A stretch of 41,236 bases of DNA. Origin: Phycisphaerae bacterium. Lineage in GTDB: Bacteria > Planctomycetota > Phycisphaerae > UBA1845. The translations under genes were made by a program, and so were the position numbers. Where the stretch lies: positions 1 through 41,236 of the forward strand of contig JAJDDQ010000050.1 of the NCBI GenBank assembly GCA_029260215.1, read 5' to 3'. This document shows, piece after piece, positions 25,001 through 33,689 of this stretch; position 1 is the first letter of the stretch, and the number at the start of each line of letters is the position of its first letter. The notes under the pieces were generated by a model. It was given only the letters and a program-made list of their open reading frames with translations. It did no database searches and was not told the DNA's origin.

Positions 25001-25499
25001 GCGGAGCCGAAGCGTAGGCTTCGTGCGGCTCGATCGACGCGATCAGCGGATGCACGCCCGGCAACTCACCGTAAAGGTCCGCCCCGATCGGGCTGACAAC
25101 CCCACCGCCGGATTCGCTGTCCCGGTTCCAAGCCTTCCCATCGTCGCCCAGAAACCCCTGCCGCAAGACGGTGCGAACTTCGCGACTCAAGCGGTCGATA
25201 ATCTCGGATTGCTGCTTGGCCTCCGACTGCCCTTTGAGCGAATCCGTCTCGAATTGCACCGTCGACAGGAACGTAAGCCCCACGATGAACAGCATCGACA
25301 GCATCGCCACCACCATGACCAAAACCGTCCCCGCCCGCCTCGCTTCGCCCAACGCGAACGGCGGACGCAGCCCAGCGCTTCCCCCCCTTGCGAAGGGGGG
25401 ATACAGGGAGGTCGCGCGATCGGTATCGACAGCCTCCGCTGCGAGCGTCACGCCCAGCCAACCCAAGAATTTGTTTGTGTTACCCCTACACATCATCAT
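22074..25499 (-). CDS. gspK: Giant GspK-like minor pseudopilin with lamin-tail-like insert
   Basis: About 1140 residues, three times the usual GspK. The pilin-type segment is RRAG followed by TVLVMVVAMLSMLFIVGLTFL; it lacks Glu at +5, as GspK does. A GspK-type helix-hairpin motif, DINAAPWSVLAGLP, lies near residue 955. Between them sit a DADGDGVWDS EF-hand-like loop (about 275) and a lamin-tail-like domain (about 655-780: SSAVELYNPF, SVPAGGFLVVHNSG). The start is uncertain: three ATGs occur in a row at 25499-25491 without a Shine-Dalgarno, and the leader then runs through a dispersed repeat (25382-25412). A TTG just before GEARRAG would give a normal short leader. It is last in the pseudopilin cluster and presumably caps the pseudopilus tip. 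Confidence 0.8.
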   Translation of the reverse strand: MMMCRGNTNKFLGWLGVTLAAEAVDTDRATSLYPPFARGGSAGLRPPFALGEARRAGTVLVMVVAMLSMLFIVGLTFLSTVQFETDSLKGQSEAKQQSEIIDRLSREVRTVLRQGFLGDDGKAWNRDSESGGGVVSPIGADLYGELPGVHPLIASIEPHEAYASAPPMNGQWAFLTTSDLEMALASPPVPVFEGLDPDLIPGSGNEISIANMVLVDAPIGLIGLTHPNPDPLYDNFNFNSPRWRERFEGDTQLSVDPTSPVLADRDYRIYRRDADGDGVWDSYERLLSRDRFPDAVRGNVVERLRADVPPDGGPEYDETFLGDREALYYALRVIPHGAMINVAAAHRTLLAQLPEFLVDDMGTTTFGCMSASYIPEGEEPVLRRRFLLPPKQIPLSQLQSRVMPDCTPGMEAGGQIPESLYRAFVSEPDWPNFLPANSDIVARWWPIDTGDDGGDASEIVPPAGVTNEPFWLNWVDPNSAKYDYRHVMTTVSHDDNLMRIGRDPGLMMDWATDWIDDIKTDNPDAFSIDDWPNSSDSTDPLNGRLKISLPGLVDQTIAEWNFANDPAPPLTNLDDLMALPVADPFRTRFVQTIQDGFLLMLRNVDSMAASVQANTAAALTANLIDFIDSDDVPTEIVPRHPVSGMELPIFPSAYGIEAQPFISELFLHGDGSSAVELYNPFSTSVSMANFSLDAGSDLDFSAVNWNSLSVPAGGFLVVHNSGPSIIGISNYDGSATGMLTSGSTVVLNRDVIGTSIIVDRFDAGGFSGSASGKSLQRVMKNGVDGTDSPWKVVVPMSEELNGHTLGAINANTTFDDNILPVEIVLVNEASSSVAAALPTTGSLLLLSRYANTIAAPFNSTLAATPEQIDNGRMPVFDQTQLASDIDPLLPLDLGIPWGQLVFDYFTALPLDNEYDPTIALSDPPFTITEHMPTVDQGGLRVHGRIDINAAPWSVLAGLPLVPSEAFAAYPASVVDRIVMTASLDMTSTNPTELNVELAQSIVAYREARKVLFSGDETADFSGATRLRPGTGFLTVGELANVRGGSAPSEFYSFDSGIIDDTDADYINAISVLVALGDWVTTKSHVFTVYGTLRGAGPKSAVDGQAVRFQETVDRLPSFFNNRLPRRVGPRVMGPYGQADRN
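25382..25412. repeat. CCCCCCTTGC-AAGGGGGG repeat, copy 1 (inside the GspK leader)
   Basis: A hairpin of C6/G6 followed by ATACAGGGAGGT. It matches 37024-37054. On the minus strand it is translated as SLYPPFARGG in the predicted GspK leader. Confidence 0.6.
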
Positions 25500-25580
25500 C
25501 ACTGCTTATTGGTTCTGTTCGCTGCTTCTTTCGCTGCTCGTATCCATCACATCCACCGAATCCGGCACCTCCGCCGACCG

Positions 25581-26969
25581 CTAGCCACCCCCGACCGGCA
25601 GCACCATCACATGCCGCAAAGGCTTGTTCAGCCGACCAGGCCTATCGAAAATATCAACCGTAATCCGCAACACCCTCGGAAAAAGCGGATCGGGCGCGTC
25701 AGTGTCACCCAGAAAGTCGAAGTCCTTCGCGAAGAACATGTGCGTTGATGCGTCGCTATAGTCAGCGGGATTCATAGTAGGGCCGTTGGGGTCGAACCGG
25801 CGGAGTCCTTCGAATTCCATCCGGACCGGATTGGTAGCAGGCACACTAAGCCGATCAAACGCGGCAATGACACTGCCCCCCACATTGCCAGGATCAACCC
25901 AAATGATCTCATCGGCGGCTATTGGGTGCGTGAATCCCCATTCAACTTTGAACGATGCACAATTGTTCAGAAAGTAGTGCCCCAGCCGATTAGCGACAGC
26001 GGGCGGCGGTGCGAGATCGATGCGGCTGCGACGCGACCACCGGAGTAGCGTATCAAAGTCCGGGATCATCTCGGTCGGTTCGCCAATGACCTGACTGTGG
26101 AAGAACAACTCGTTGCCCCCCAACTCGTCCTTCGCAATGACATCAACCATGCCGTCACTGAGCGGATAAACCATCGGGGCCATGCCCTCATCTGGAGAAG
26201 GCCTCAAATCGTCGTTACCAGCCATGAATGTTGAGTCCAGCGCGTCTTCGTTATCATCGACAAGAATGATCTTGCGACGTGCCAAGTGCCAATTCTGTGC
26301 CGGTGTCGAAAAATATGTTCCGGCAACTGGAAACGGAATCGGCATCGTCGTCCAGGCGCCCGTGTTGTCCAATTCGCCGATCTCCGCATGGCCGTAGACC
26401 ACTTGCACGAGGTTGGACGACGCAGCGGGATAGGTTTCACTCGTCGCAGGATTGGTCGTGAAGAACATCAGCACGTCCGCCCGCGGCTTGTGCAACGGAT
26501 AGGGCGGTGCGGGGTTCCCGTTGATTCCAATCTCATCTCCCGTGCCGGGTAGCCCATCCGGGCCGACGAGATCTTCTCGTTCAGGATCGGGGTCGTGCGG
26601 ATAGCCGTTCAGCGGATCACCATCAATGTCGCCCTCCTGCTGGAACCCCGTCCAGTAGGCGTCGATCGGGTTGGCTGATATCACCATCATCGATCGTTCC
26701 GGATCGATCCCCGCAAGATCCTCCCGCAGCGCCTCCTCCAGCAGGCGGAACGACTGGTTGATCTCGATCAGCGAGGTAGCCTGGCTTGTCGAGTCGATGG
26801 ACAGCTTGAACACCTGGCCAGCCAGCAGCATCATGATCGTCAGTACGCCGATCGACACCACAAGCTCCACCAATGAAAAACCCGACCGGCGGACCGCAAC
26901 CCGCCGCCCGAAGCCTCCACAGGCCGATAAAACACCCGCCACGTTACGTTGTGATTCGTTCGCTTTCAT
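25581..26969 (-). CDS. Minor pseudopilin, GspJ-like
   Basis: A 462-residue protein with a class III prepilin signal, RRSG/FSLVELVVS, with Gly at -1 and Glu at +5. The helix is followed by QSFRLLEEALREDLAGI, the pattern of GspJ (PilW-like) proteins. The mature part is much larger than enterobacterial GspJ and is rich in Asp/Pro loops. The ATG at 26969 is chosen over a GTG at 26972. It sits between the GspI-like and GspK-like genes, the expected order for the pseudopilus tip complex. Confidence 0.75.
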   Translation of the reverse strand: MKANESQRNVAGVLSACGGFGRRVAVRRSGFSLVELVVSIGVLTIMMLLAGQVFKLSIDSTSQATSLIEINQSFRLLEEALREDLAGIDPERSMMVISANPIDAYWTGFQQEGDIDGDPLNGYPHDPDPEREDLVGPDGLPGTGDEIGINGNPAPPYPLHKPRADVLMFFTTNPATSETYPAASSNLVQVVYGHAEIGELDNTGAWTTMPIPFPVAGTYFSTPAQNWHLARRKIILVDDNEDALDSTFMAGNDDLRPSPDEGMAPMVYPLSDGMVDVIAKDELGGNELFFHSQVIGEPTEMIPDFDTLLRWSRRSRIDLAPPPAVANRLGHYFLNNCASFKVEWGFTHPIAADEIIWVDPGNVGGSVIAAFDRLSVPATNPVRMEFEGLRRFDPNGPTMNPADYSDASTHMFFAKDFDFLGDTDAPDPLFPRVLRITVDIFDRPGRLNKPLRHVMVLPVGGG

Positions 26970-27017
26970 CACGCCTAAAGTATGGGCTGAACCAAGTGTC
27001 GGTCCAGCCGTGAGTCA

Positions 27018-28301
27018 TCAAGGTGCAAAGACCATCTGCCGGGTTTCGACCGCCACCACCGGCTGTTTGCCCGTAAATTCCGGAAAAGCGACAGGCGTCG
27101 TAATGCTCCGATCCACCGGCGGCGGAAAAACCCAAAAATCACGACGATCCCCGCCCAACATTACTGGCGTGCCGTCGTCGATGGTGTCAATCCGCACCAA
27201 GGGAGGCGGGGTCGTGGAAGGCAATCCCAAATCTGTGAACAGGATTTCGCGATCCAGCGTAATCGCAGCTTCCTCGTCATAAGTTAAATTCGGCCCAACG
27301 TATCGATGGTCTTTGACCGTATAAACGGCACCCGTTAGGCGATCGATCAATATGGCTCCCGGCTGGAGCATTCGTCCGATCAGCCGCGCTGCCGGATCGG
27401 ACGTTGGGTTGGTCAAGGCCTCTGACGGAACACCCGTTGACGCAGCTGAATCGCCAGTCATCGGATCCCAGTTTCCAATAACCTTCAGATTGATAAGCCA
27501 CGGAACAGGGAAAAGCATGTCTTGGTTGAGAACCAAAGCTTGTGGAGCCGTAGTCGGTGCGATTGAAGCGTATTCTTGACGAGCGAATCGATGTGACGAT
27601 TGCGTCCGCCGAAGCGTGAAAAAAAACATTGTGACGGAACGGGTCTCCGTGCCCGTAACAGGTACGGGATCGTCGAATTTGTAAAGCACGGACCAGATGT
27701 AACGGCGTGCGCCAAGAAGCTCGTCCCAACGATTTTGTTCGGGACCTGCCATTGCCGGTCGCGGACGGAGGGGAGGAATCAATCGTTGTTCCAACGAAAC
27801 CAGAGGCGGAGGGATTGCCGCATTGAGGCCACTAAGGAGGATCAATCTTGGATCGACCAAGATGTTGGTCATATCGATATCCGTCGACTCCGGCCAGACT
27901 AAACCGAATGCACCGACCGTCGCTGGAAATGCGAAGGCATTAGAGAGCTCCAAGGCGTGGACATTCGAGTCCCCAGCTTGCACTATACTTGCCAGAGGAA
28001 TGTCAAGTGCCACGTCACCGATAAAGCTGGAAAGAGTGCCAGCTTGTGGATTGGTGACGCGCCCCAGCAGCCCCACCGTAGTCTCCGCCGTCTCCGCAGC
28101 CGTCGCATGCACGGTGAATTCCGTCAGATCGCGCGCCCGCGACCAGGCCACCGGGAACATGGACGCGATCATCAGGAACCCCAGGCCCAGAATGACAATC
28201 GCGATCATCAACTCCGCCAGGGAGAAGGCCGATCGGCGGCGCGCTCCCGGCGCGTGGGTGGCTGCGAATTGAAATGTCGCCCGCGTTTCGCGCATCAGCA
28301 T
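27018..28301 (-). CDS. Minor pseudopilin, GspI/PilV-like
   Basis: A 427-residue protein whose prepilin segment is RRRSA/FSLAELMIAIVILGLG, closest to GspI/PilV by the AELMIA...GLGFL pattern. The residue before the cleavage site is Ala, not Gly, while Glu +5 is kept. The large extracytoplasmic part has no recognised domain. A GAGG lies about 9 nt before the ATG. Order (I then J then K in the direction of transcription) matches type II secretion operons. Confidence 0.75.
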   Translation of the reverse strand: MLMRETRATFQFAATHAPGARRRSAFSLAELMIAIVILGLGFLMIASMFPVAWSRARDLTEFTVHATAAETAETTVGLLGRVTNPQAGTLSSFIGDVALDIPLASIVQAGDSNVHALELSNAFAFPATVGAFGLVWPESTDIDMTNILVDPRLILLSGLNAAIPPPLVSLEQRLIPPLRPRPAMAGPEQNRWDELLGARRYIWSVLYKFDDPVPVTGTETRSVTMFFFTLRRTQSSHRFARQEYASIAPTTAPQALVLNQDMLFPVPWLINLKVIGNWDPMTGDSAASTGVPSEALTNPTSDPAARLIGRMLQPGAILIDRLTGAVYTVKDHRYVGPNLTYDEEAAITLDREILFTDLGLPSTTPPPLVRIDTIDDGTPVMLGGDRRDFWVFPPPVDRSITTPVAFPEFTGKQPVVAVETRQMVFAP

Positions 28302-28353
28302 GCAAACCTCAAAATCGCCGTTCTTGTCAACCTTCCGAAATTCCCCCGCAGCA

Positions 28354-29304
28354 TTACGGCGGTGGCGGTTCGCTCTCCCCGACCGGGCCTCTGATGATCG
28401 CCCCGGTCTGCCGGCTGATGTACAGCGGGCGGGCGTACTGAATCAGATACTGCCGTTTGTCCAGCTCGCCGGGCACCGACGTGGTATCCGGGAACTCCGT
28501 AAACAAAGAATCGTCATAAACCAGGAGTCCGTCTGCGCTGGGAAAGTTAATCGCGGGATTCGTACCCTTGTTCGTACCAAGAAGAACCAAGCTCTCAAGC
28601 CCGGAAAAGAATGGCTGAACGCTGCCATCGGTGGCCTGAAAGTCTCCGTTGCCGATCAAATCATCGTACATCGACACAGTCAGCCCCACGGTATCGCCTT
28701 GGGTGGGGCCTTCGTTGAAATCATGCCCTTCGGCGTCGTCGCCGATCAAGACTCCCGGCTCCTGAGAGAGTCTTCCGTCGGAGAAGATGATCACGAAGAA
28801 GTTGCGATGTGTTTGGTTGCCAACGTTATCCAGTTCTATGTCGGTGTAGTCTTCGTTGGCCAACTCATCGTCAGACCAGACGAACTCCGGCGGCGGGCCG
28901 ATCATTTCCAAGTCAAGCACTCCGCGCGGCACGACGCGAAACGGCTTGGGGAATTCGTGGACCTTCTCGCCTTCCATAACGCGATAGATGGGCACTTCGT
29001 TTCCGTTAGCGGGCGGGCCTTCCGTAATGAACGCCATCCGCTGCACACCATCGGTAACAAAGAAGAACAGTCCCGTCGCATCGTTGGGTTTGTTCGAGCG
29101 CGCACGGGCCGAGGTGAGCAATCCGCGAATCCTGTTTTCTGAATTGGCACCCTTCGACTCCTCCCACATGCGCGAGACAGCCGGCAGTGTGATGGCAGCC
29201 AATATGCCGATGATGCCGATTACCACCACAAGCTCGATCAGCGTGAACCCGTGCTCTGTCGAGCGGCAGCGTCTTGCGGAAGGATGACATTGGTTCGCGT
29301 TCAT
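28354..29304 (-). CDS. Pseudopilin, GspH-like
   Basis: A 316-residue protein with the prepilin segment EHG/FTLIELVVVIGIIGILAA, Gly at -1 and Glu at +5, then RIRGLLTSARARS, the helix pattern of GspH (FimT-like) pseudopilins. Ends in a proline-rich tail. It starts 13 bp after the stop of the previous gene with no strong ribosome-binding site, so it may be coupled to it. Confidence 0.7.
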   Translation of the reverse strand: MNANQCHPSARRCRSTEHGFTLIELVVVIGIIGILAAITLPAVSRMWEESKGANSENRIRGLLTSARARSNKPNDATGLFFFVTDGVQRMAFITEGPPANGNEVPIYRVMEGEKVHEFPKPFRVVPRGVLDLEMIGPPPEFVWSDDELANEDYTDIELDNVGNQTHRNFFVIIFSDGRLSQEPGVLIGDDAEGHDFNEGPTQGDTVGLTVSMYDDLIGNGDFQATDGSVQPFFSGLESLVLLGTNKGTNPAINFPSADGLLVYDDSLFTEFPDTTSVPGELDKRQYLIQYARPLYISRQTGAIIRGPVGESEPPPP

Positions 29305-29317
29305 GGGCTTGAAACTG

Positions 29318-30184
29318 CTATGGATTGCCGTGAGCGATCTCTCGACTCAACCGGCTCTTGACCTTCTCGTCGATGTACACGTTTTCCAGATTGAGCACGT
29401 TATCAATCACATGCGGAAAGGCCTCGAAGTCCGCCAGCAGCGGCGATGTAACACCGTCGATCATGCGATCAGGCCCGCTCGGACCGAACGAAACCAGCAG
29501 AGGCCTGTTGTAGTTGGCGGCCACCAGAAACGCAGACAAATCCCACCGCTCGCCAAGTTCGCCTTCATAGCCTTTCTTGACCGCGTAGTATTCCAGCGGC
29601 GTACCCCATGCATCGACGTAATGTTCCAACGGAACGTCGTCCGTGTTGAGCGTGCCGTCACTGCCGCGATCGAAGAACTCACTGGCTGTCACGCGACGGA
29701 ACTTGTTGGAAACCTTGTCCAGCACCGCAGCCGCTTCGCCACCATAAAGGCGGATGGCCAGCGACATCGCTTTCGTATCTCGGTAGAGCAGGTCGCTAAT
29801 CCCCAGGCTGTCAGGGTAGTCAAGCGTGCCCCCGCCCGGGCCGATGCGCACCCAACTGGCAGGCGGCAATGCTTCGGGGATACCAGTGGCGATGTCGAAC
29901 GGCTCAAGCTCATCGCACGGAAAGTCACCGTAGCGACTGCGATACTGCACGACACCCTTGAGCGGCGAATCATCCGCGAACTGCCCAATAGCGGTATCGA
30001 TCACGCTCATCGTCATGATGGATTCTTTGATCTTGGCGTCATCGATTACGGACGAGCCGACCGAGATCAGAATCGTCAGCAACAGGCCGATGATGGCCAC
30101 CACGACAACAATCTCAACGAGGGTAAAGGCCCGTGCGCGCAGCCGCCTCGCTGCGCCAAGTTGTCCGTGTGGTGCAGCAATCAT
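29318..30184 (-). CDS. Pseudopilin, GspG-related (paralogue 3)
   Basis: A 288-residue protein with RARA/FTLVEIVVVVAIIGLLL as the prepilin segment; Ala at -1 and Glu at +5. The C-terminal part has DAWGTPLEYYAVKKGYEG and LLVSFGPSGPD, the pattern of the GspG major pseudopilin, but without the full calcium-site sequence of its two neighbours. The ATG at 30184 follows the upstream stop by two bases (TAA-CC-ATG), so the gene is probably translated by restart. A TTG at 30202 is the alternative. Confidence 0.75.
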   Translation of the reverse strand: MIAAPHGQLGAARRLRARAFTLVEIVVVVAIIGLLLTILISVGSSVIDDAKIKESIMTMSVIDTAIGQFADDSPLKGVVQYRSRYGDFPCDELEPFDIATGIPEALPPASWVRIGPGGGTLDYPDSLGISDLLYRDTKAMSLAIRLYGGEAAAVLDKVSNKFRRVTASEFFDRGSDGTLNTDDVPLEHYVDAWGTPLEYYAVKKGYEGELGERWDLSAFLVAANYNRPLLVSFGPSGPDRMIDGVTSPLLADFEAFPHVIDNVLNLENVYIDEKVKSRLSREIAHGNP

Positions 30185-30186
30185 GG

Positions 30187-31254
30187 TTATTCGCGCGTCC
30201 AATTGACGATGTCGTCTGTCGTTCCGTAAACCGCATCCTCGCCCGCGCTGATCAAAAGGAACGAACTGCGATTGACGGGTTCGTTGCGCTGCTTGACGGC
30301 TGGGTTAAGGATGAACCGCTCCATCGTGTTGCTGTACGACATATCGTTTACGAGGATGTCGTGAACTCCGGTCGTCTCGTCGAGCATGGGATCCGCCGGC
30401 GGCACGTTGGTCGTCGCCATTGCACTGTAGAACCCTGTATTAGCCACCATCCCATGCCCGAAATCCGCACCCTTGAATGGCAACAACGATGATCCCGTGA
30501 GAAAACCGTTGTCACGATTGTCGTACACGCCGACGGAAACTCCGGGGTCGGTAATCATTCGTCGCCCGGCCCGGTTGGCGCGATAATACAAGTAGGGTCG
30601 CCCCCAAGGATCGGTAAAGACAGGCTGCAGTGCAGAACCGTCAACGAAGCCGTCCGGGACTGTCATCAGCCCCTCGTCTTCAAGCTCGCGAAAGGACTTG
30701 ATGGAGGTTCGCGTGGTTTCGTCAACGTAGCTGCCGCCGACGGACGGGTAGCGCGGGAAGAGTGGTTCACGAGTCGTCAGATCAACCTCATACAGGCCGC
30801 CACCATCCAATGTTGAATCCTGATTATTCCACCAGTCGCTGTCCGTGTCGGCGGCGGTATCGCTAAATCCGGGCGTGCCCAGACGATCCGCACCGACCAG
30901 CGCGTATACGAGCAGGTTTGCACCGGTCATCGCTCGATTTACGACCTCCAGAAACGGATTGGCAACCGTAATGACGCCCAAAGCACCATCGGGATTGTCG
31001 CTGTGCGATGGCGGATAGGTCTGCCCCAAAGCAGGCTCGTTGCGGAAGCTCTCCAGCCCGCGCTCAAGATTCTGAATCCTGGCCATAGCCACGGTCTTCT
31101 TCGCGTTTGACGTAACAGCCGAGAAGGCTGGAACGAGAATGCCGATGAGCACCGCAATAATCGAAATGGTGACAAGCAATTCGATCAGGGTAAATGCACC
31201 CGGGCGACGAGCGGTTCGTAAACAGGGTAGACTGGCGAATGGCAGACGAATCAT
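30187..31254 (-). CDS. Pseudopilin, GspG-related (paralogue 2)
   Basis: A 355-residue protein; prepilin segment RRPGA/FTLIELLVTISIIAVL, with Ala at -1 and Gly at -2. The C-terminus carries TDPWGRPYLYYRAN and then FLLISAGEDAVYGTTDDIVNW, which matches the calcium-binding end of GspG (GxDxxxGTxDDI). GGAG lies 7 nt before the ATG. It differs from enterobacterial GspG by about 200 extra residues in the globular part. Confidence 0.8.
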   Translation of the reverse strand: MIRLPFASLPCLRTARRPGAFTLIELLVTISIIAVLIGILVPAFSAVTSNAKKTVAMARIQNLERGLESFRNEPALGQTYPPSHSDNPDGALGVITVANPFLEVVNRAMTGANLLVYALVGADRLGTPGFSDTAADTDSDWWNNQDSTLDGGGLYEVDLTTREPLFPRYPSVGGSYVDETTRTSIKSFRELEDEGLMTVPDGFVDGSALQPVFTDPWGRPYLYYRANRAGRRMITDPGVSVGVYDNRDNGFLTGSSLLPFKGADFGHGMVANTGFYSAMATTNVPPADPMLDETTGVHDILVNDMSYSNTMERFILNPAVKQRNEPVNRSSFLLISAGEDAVYGTTDDIVNWTRE

Positions 31255-31283
31255 GGACGCTCTCCGTGCGTTCGGGGCATTGA

Positions 31284-32318
31284 TTACCTTAACTGGTCGA
31301 TATTGCTGATGTCGTCACGCGTTCCGTAAATACCATCCTTGCCGGGTGTTATGAGAAGGAACGAATCTTTCCGAAAAGGCCTGACCGTGCGGCGGTCCAA
31401 CTGCCCGGGGAGGTTGGCGCCCGATTGCTCCAGCAAGTTGATGTCGGTCAGATAGTGAACAAAGGAGCCGACGTTTTCGATGGAATCGACATTCTGGGGC
31501 AACGGATCACCGAAGGTGGCCAATGGATGCCTCTTCCTCGGCGTGAAAATCCAACCGTCCGTAACTTGAATGCTCCCTGATACGGACAGCGCGCCGTCCG
31601 AGCCGGCGAACCCCAGATTGTCCTCCTGAATGTAGATCCCAGGAGGGGAGGCGTCGCGCGTGGGTTGGGCGATTACCCGGCCCAACGGATTGGCGACGTA
31701 GTAAAGAGTCGGTCGGCCAAACGCATCCACGATAACCGGAGCCGTCAAACCGCTGTCTATAACAGCTTCGCTCGAAGGAGGAGGCGAGCCCGGAAGCTCG
31801 TCCGTTCGCACGAGTTTTAGTGAATCTGGAGCAATGTAAGGGCCTACGCGATCCAGCGGGCTGCCGTTCAGTGCGTCAGACCGATACCAAAGCTCGGGGG
31901 CGCTGGCCAGACTCGCAGGGACAGCCCGTTTGGGCACAAAACCCTGAAAGTCAAATCCCATCAAGTGTCGCACGAGCCAATGCGCACCGTACATGGTATT
32001 AACCGGCTGGTAGGCAATCGTCGTCGCGTCGTGAATCTCTTCGCCGCGGGCCGACGGCGGATACCCGTTTGTACGCCGGAAATCTTTCTCATTCTCGCTC
32101 TTGAACGATTCCAAGGCCGTCGAGATGGACTTCAGCGTAGCGCGGGTCTTGACGTTCTTGGCTTGATCGCGGGCACCACTAATCGCGGGCAGCAATATCC
32201 CGACAAGCAGCGCAATGATGCTCATTACCACGAGCAGTTCAATGAGCGTAAACGCCGCATTCGAGGACACCGACTGCTTCAAAACCGACACCGGCCTGCG
32301 AGCCGTCCGAGTTTCCAT
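31284..32318 (-). CDS. gspG: Pseudopilin, GspG-related (paralogue 1)
   Basis: A 344-residue protein; prepilin segment SNAA/FTLIELLVVMSIIALL, Ala at -1 and Glu at +5. The C-terminus reads FLLITPGKDGIYGTRDDISN, the same calcium-site pattern as in the next gene. It is the first pseudopilin after GspF, the usual place of the major pseudopilin. The start at 32318 has AGGAG 8 nt upstream; the frame extends 12 codons further but without a ribosome-binding site. Confidence 0.8.
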   Translation of the reverse strand: METRTARRPVSVLKQSVSSNAAFTLIELLVVMSIIALLVGILLPAISGARDQAKNVKTRATLKSISTALESFKSENEKDFRRTNGYPPSARGEEIHDATTIAYQPVNTMYGAHWLVRHLMGFDFQGFVPKRAVPASLASAPELWYRSDALNGSPLDRVGPYIAPDSLKLVRTDELPGSPPPSSEAVIDSGLTAPVIVDAFGRPTLYYVANPLGRVIAQPTRDASPPGIYIQEDNLGFAGSDGALSVSGSIQVTDGWIFTPRKRHPLATFGDPLPQNVDSIENVGSFVHYLTDINLLEQSGANLPGQLDRRTVRPFRKDSFLLITPGKDGIYGTRDDISNIDQLR

Positions 32319-32356
32319 GACACCTGCTCCTGGGTTCTGAATCCGCAAACGCATTA

Positions 32357-33616
32357 CTATCCACCCGACGAAACCGACTCGATCAGCGAGACCAGCGGCA
32401 TGAACAATGCCACAACAATAAAACCGACAATACCGCCCAGAACGACCACCAGGATCGGTTCGAGCAACGAGAACAACGAACCGACCAGCGTGTCCACCTC
32501 GTCGTCGTAGTTGTCAGCCACCTTAATCATCATATTGTCCAGATCGCCCGTTTCCTCGCCGACGTCGATCATGTTGACCACGATCGAATCCACCACCTTG
32601 CTCGCCCGAAGCGGGTTGGCGAACGTGTCGCCCTCACGAATCGAGTCGTGAACACCCTCAAGCGCCCGGGCGATCACCTCATTGCCGGAAGTGTCCTTCG
32701 TAATGTTGATGGCTTCCAGAATGGGCACACCCGCATTGATCAGCGTGCCCAGCGTACGCGTGAAACGCGCGACGGCTGTCTTGCTGATGATCGAGCCCAT
32801 GACCGGCAACTTCATCATCACAGTATCCGTCGCATACCGCCCGCCTCTGGACTGCCGGGCCAACCGGAAAAAGACCATGGACGCAATCGGTGATATCAGG
32901 ATGATCGACCACCCCGGCGGCGTGCCACCCACGATCCAACTGCTGAAATTAATCAAGAGCTGCGTCACACCCGGCAACGTTGTATCGAAGTCCTCGAAAA
33001 TCTCCTTGAACTTCGGAACCACCACAATCATGATGCCCGTCACGATACCCATCGCAAAAAACACCACCACGATCGGATAGATCATAGCCCCAACAACTTT
33101 ACGCTTCAGCCGTTGGGATTTCTCCATAAACTCCGCCAATCGCTGGCAAATCACGTCCAACACACCGCCCGTTTCGCCAGCGGCGATCATGTTCACATAA
33201 AGTCGATCGAAGGCCTTGGGGTGTTTGGCAAATGCCTCGGAAAGCGTCGAGCCGCCTTCGATATCCTCGCCGACCGCAGCCAGCGTGTTCTTCAGCAATC
33301 CGGGTTTCTGCTGCTCACCCAAAATCTGGATACTGCGCAAAATGGGCAAACCCGCGTCCTGAAGCGTCGAGAGCTGGCGGGTAAACTGCGTGACCACCTT
33401 CGACTTGACCCCGCCGATGCTGAATCCGCCGCCCTTTTTCTTCTTGGCAACCGCCCCCGGCGCAGCCGCCTTCTTCCCGCCCTTCTCGCGAATGCGCGTG
33501 GGGAAGTAGCCCATATTTCGGATCTTGGCCAGCGCGTCCTTGCTGTTCGGAGCCTCAATCTCGTCCTTGACCTCTTGGCCCGCCTGATTCATGGCCTCGA
33601 AGACATACTTGGGCAT
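32357..33616 (-). CDS. gspF: Inner-membrane platform protein GspF/PilC
   Basis: A 419-residue protein of the GspF family, the polytopic inner-membrane platform that the assembly ATPase acts on. It begins MPKYVFEAMNQAGQ, then two T2SSF domains around three hydrophobic segments (about 175-205, 225-250 and 385-410). VTQFTRQLSTLQDAGLPILRSI and its echo VARFTRTLGTLINAGVPILEAI mark the two domain starts; GETGGVLD and GEETGDLDNM are the conserved repeat signatures. The lysine-rich linker near residue 60-75 is typical. It follows the ATPase gene by 73 bp. Confidence 0.95.
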   Translation of the reverse strand: MPKYVFEAMNQAGQEVKDEIEAPNSKDALAKIRNMGYFPTRIREKGGKKAAAPGAVAKKKKGGGFSIGGVKSKVVTQFTRQLSTLQDAGLPILRSIQILGEQQKPGLLKNTLAAVGEDIEGGSTLSEAFAKHPKAFDRLYVNMIAAGETGGVLDVICQRLAEFMEKSQRLKRKVVGAMIYPIVVVFFAMGIVTGIMIVVVPKFKEIFEDFDTTLPGVTQLLINFSSWIVGGTPPGWSIILISPIASMVFFRLARQSRGGRYATDTVMMKLPVMGSIISKTAVARFTRTLGTLINAGVPILEAINITKDTSGNEVIARALEGVHDSIREGDTFANPLRASKVVDSIVVNMIDVGEETGDLDNMMIKVADNYDDEVDTLVGSLFSLLEPILVVVLGGIVGFIVVALFMPLVSLIESVSSGG

Positions 33617-33689
33617 AACTGATAAATCTCCCCGGAGGATCACCTGAGTCGTCGTTGCCGCCCGGCATTCTCACGCGGACTGGCCGACG

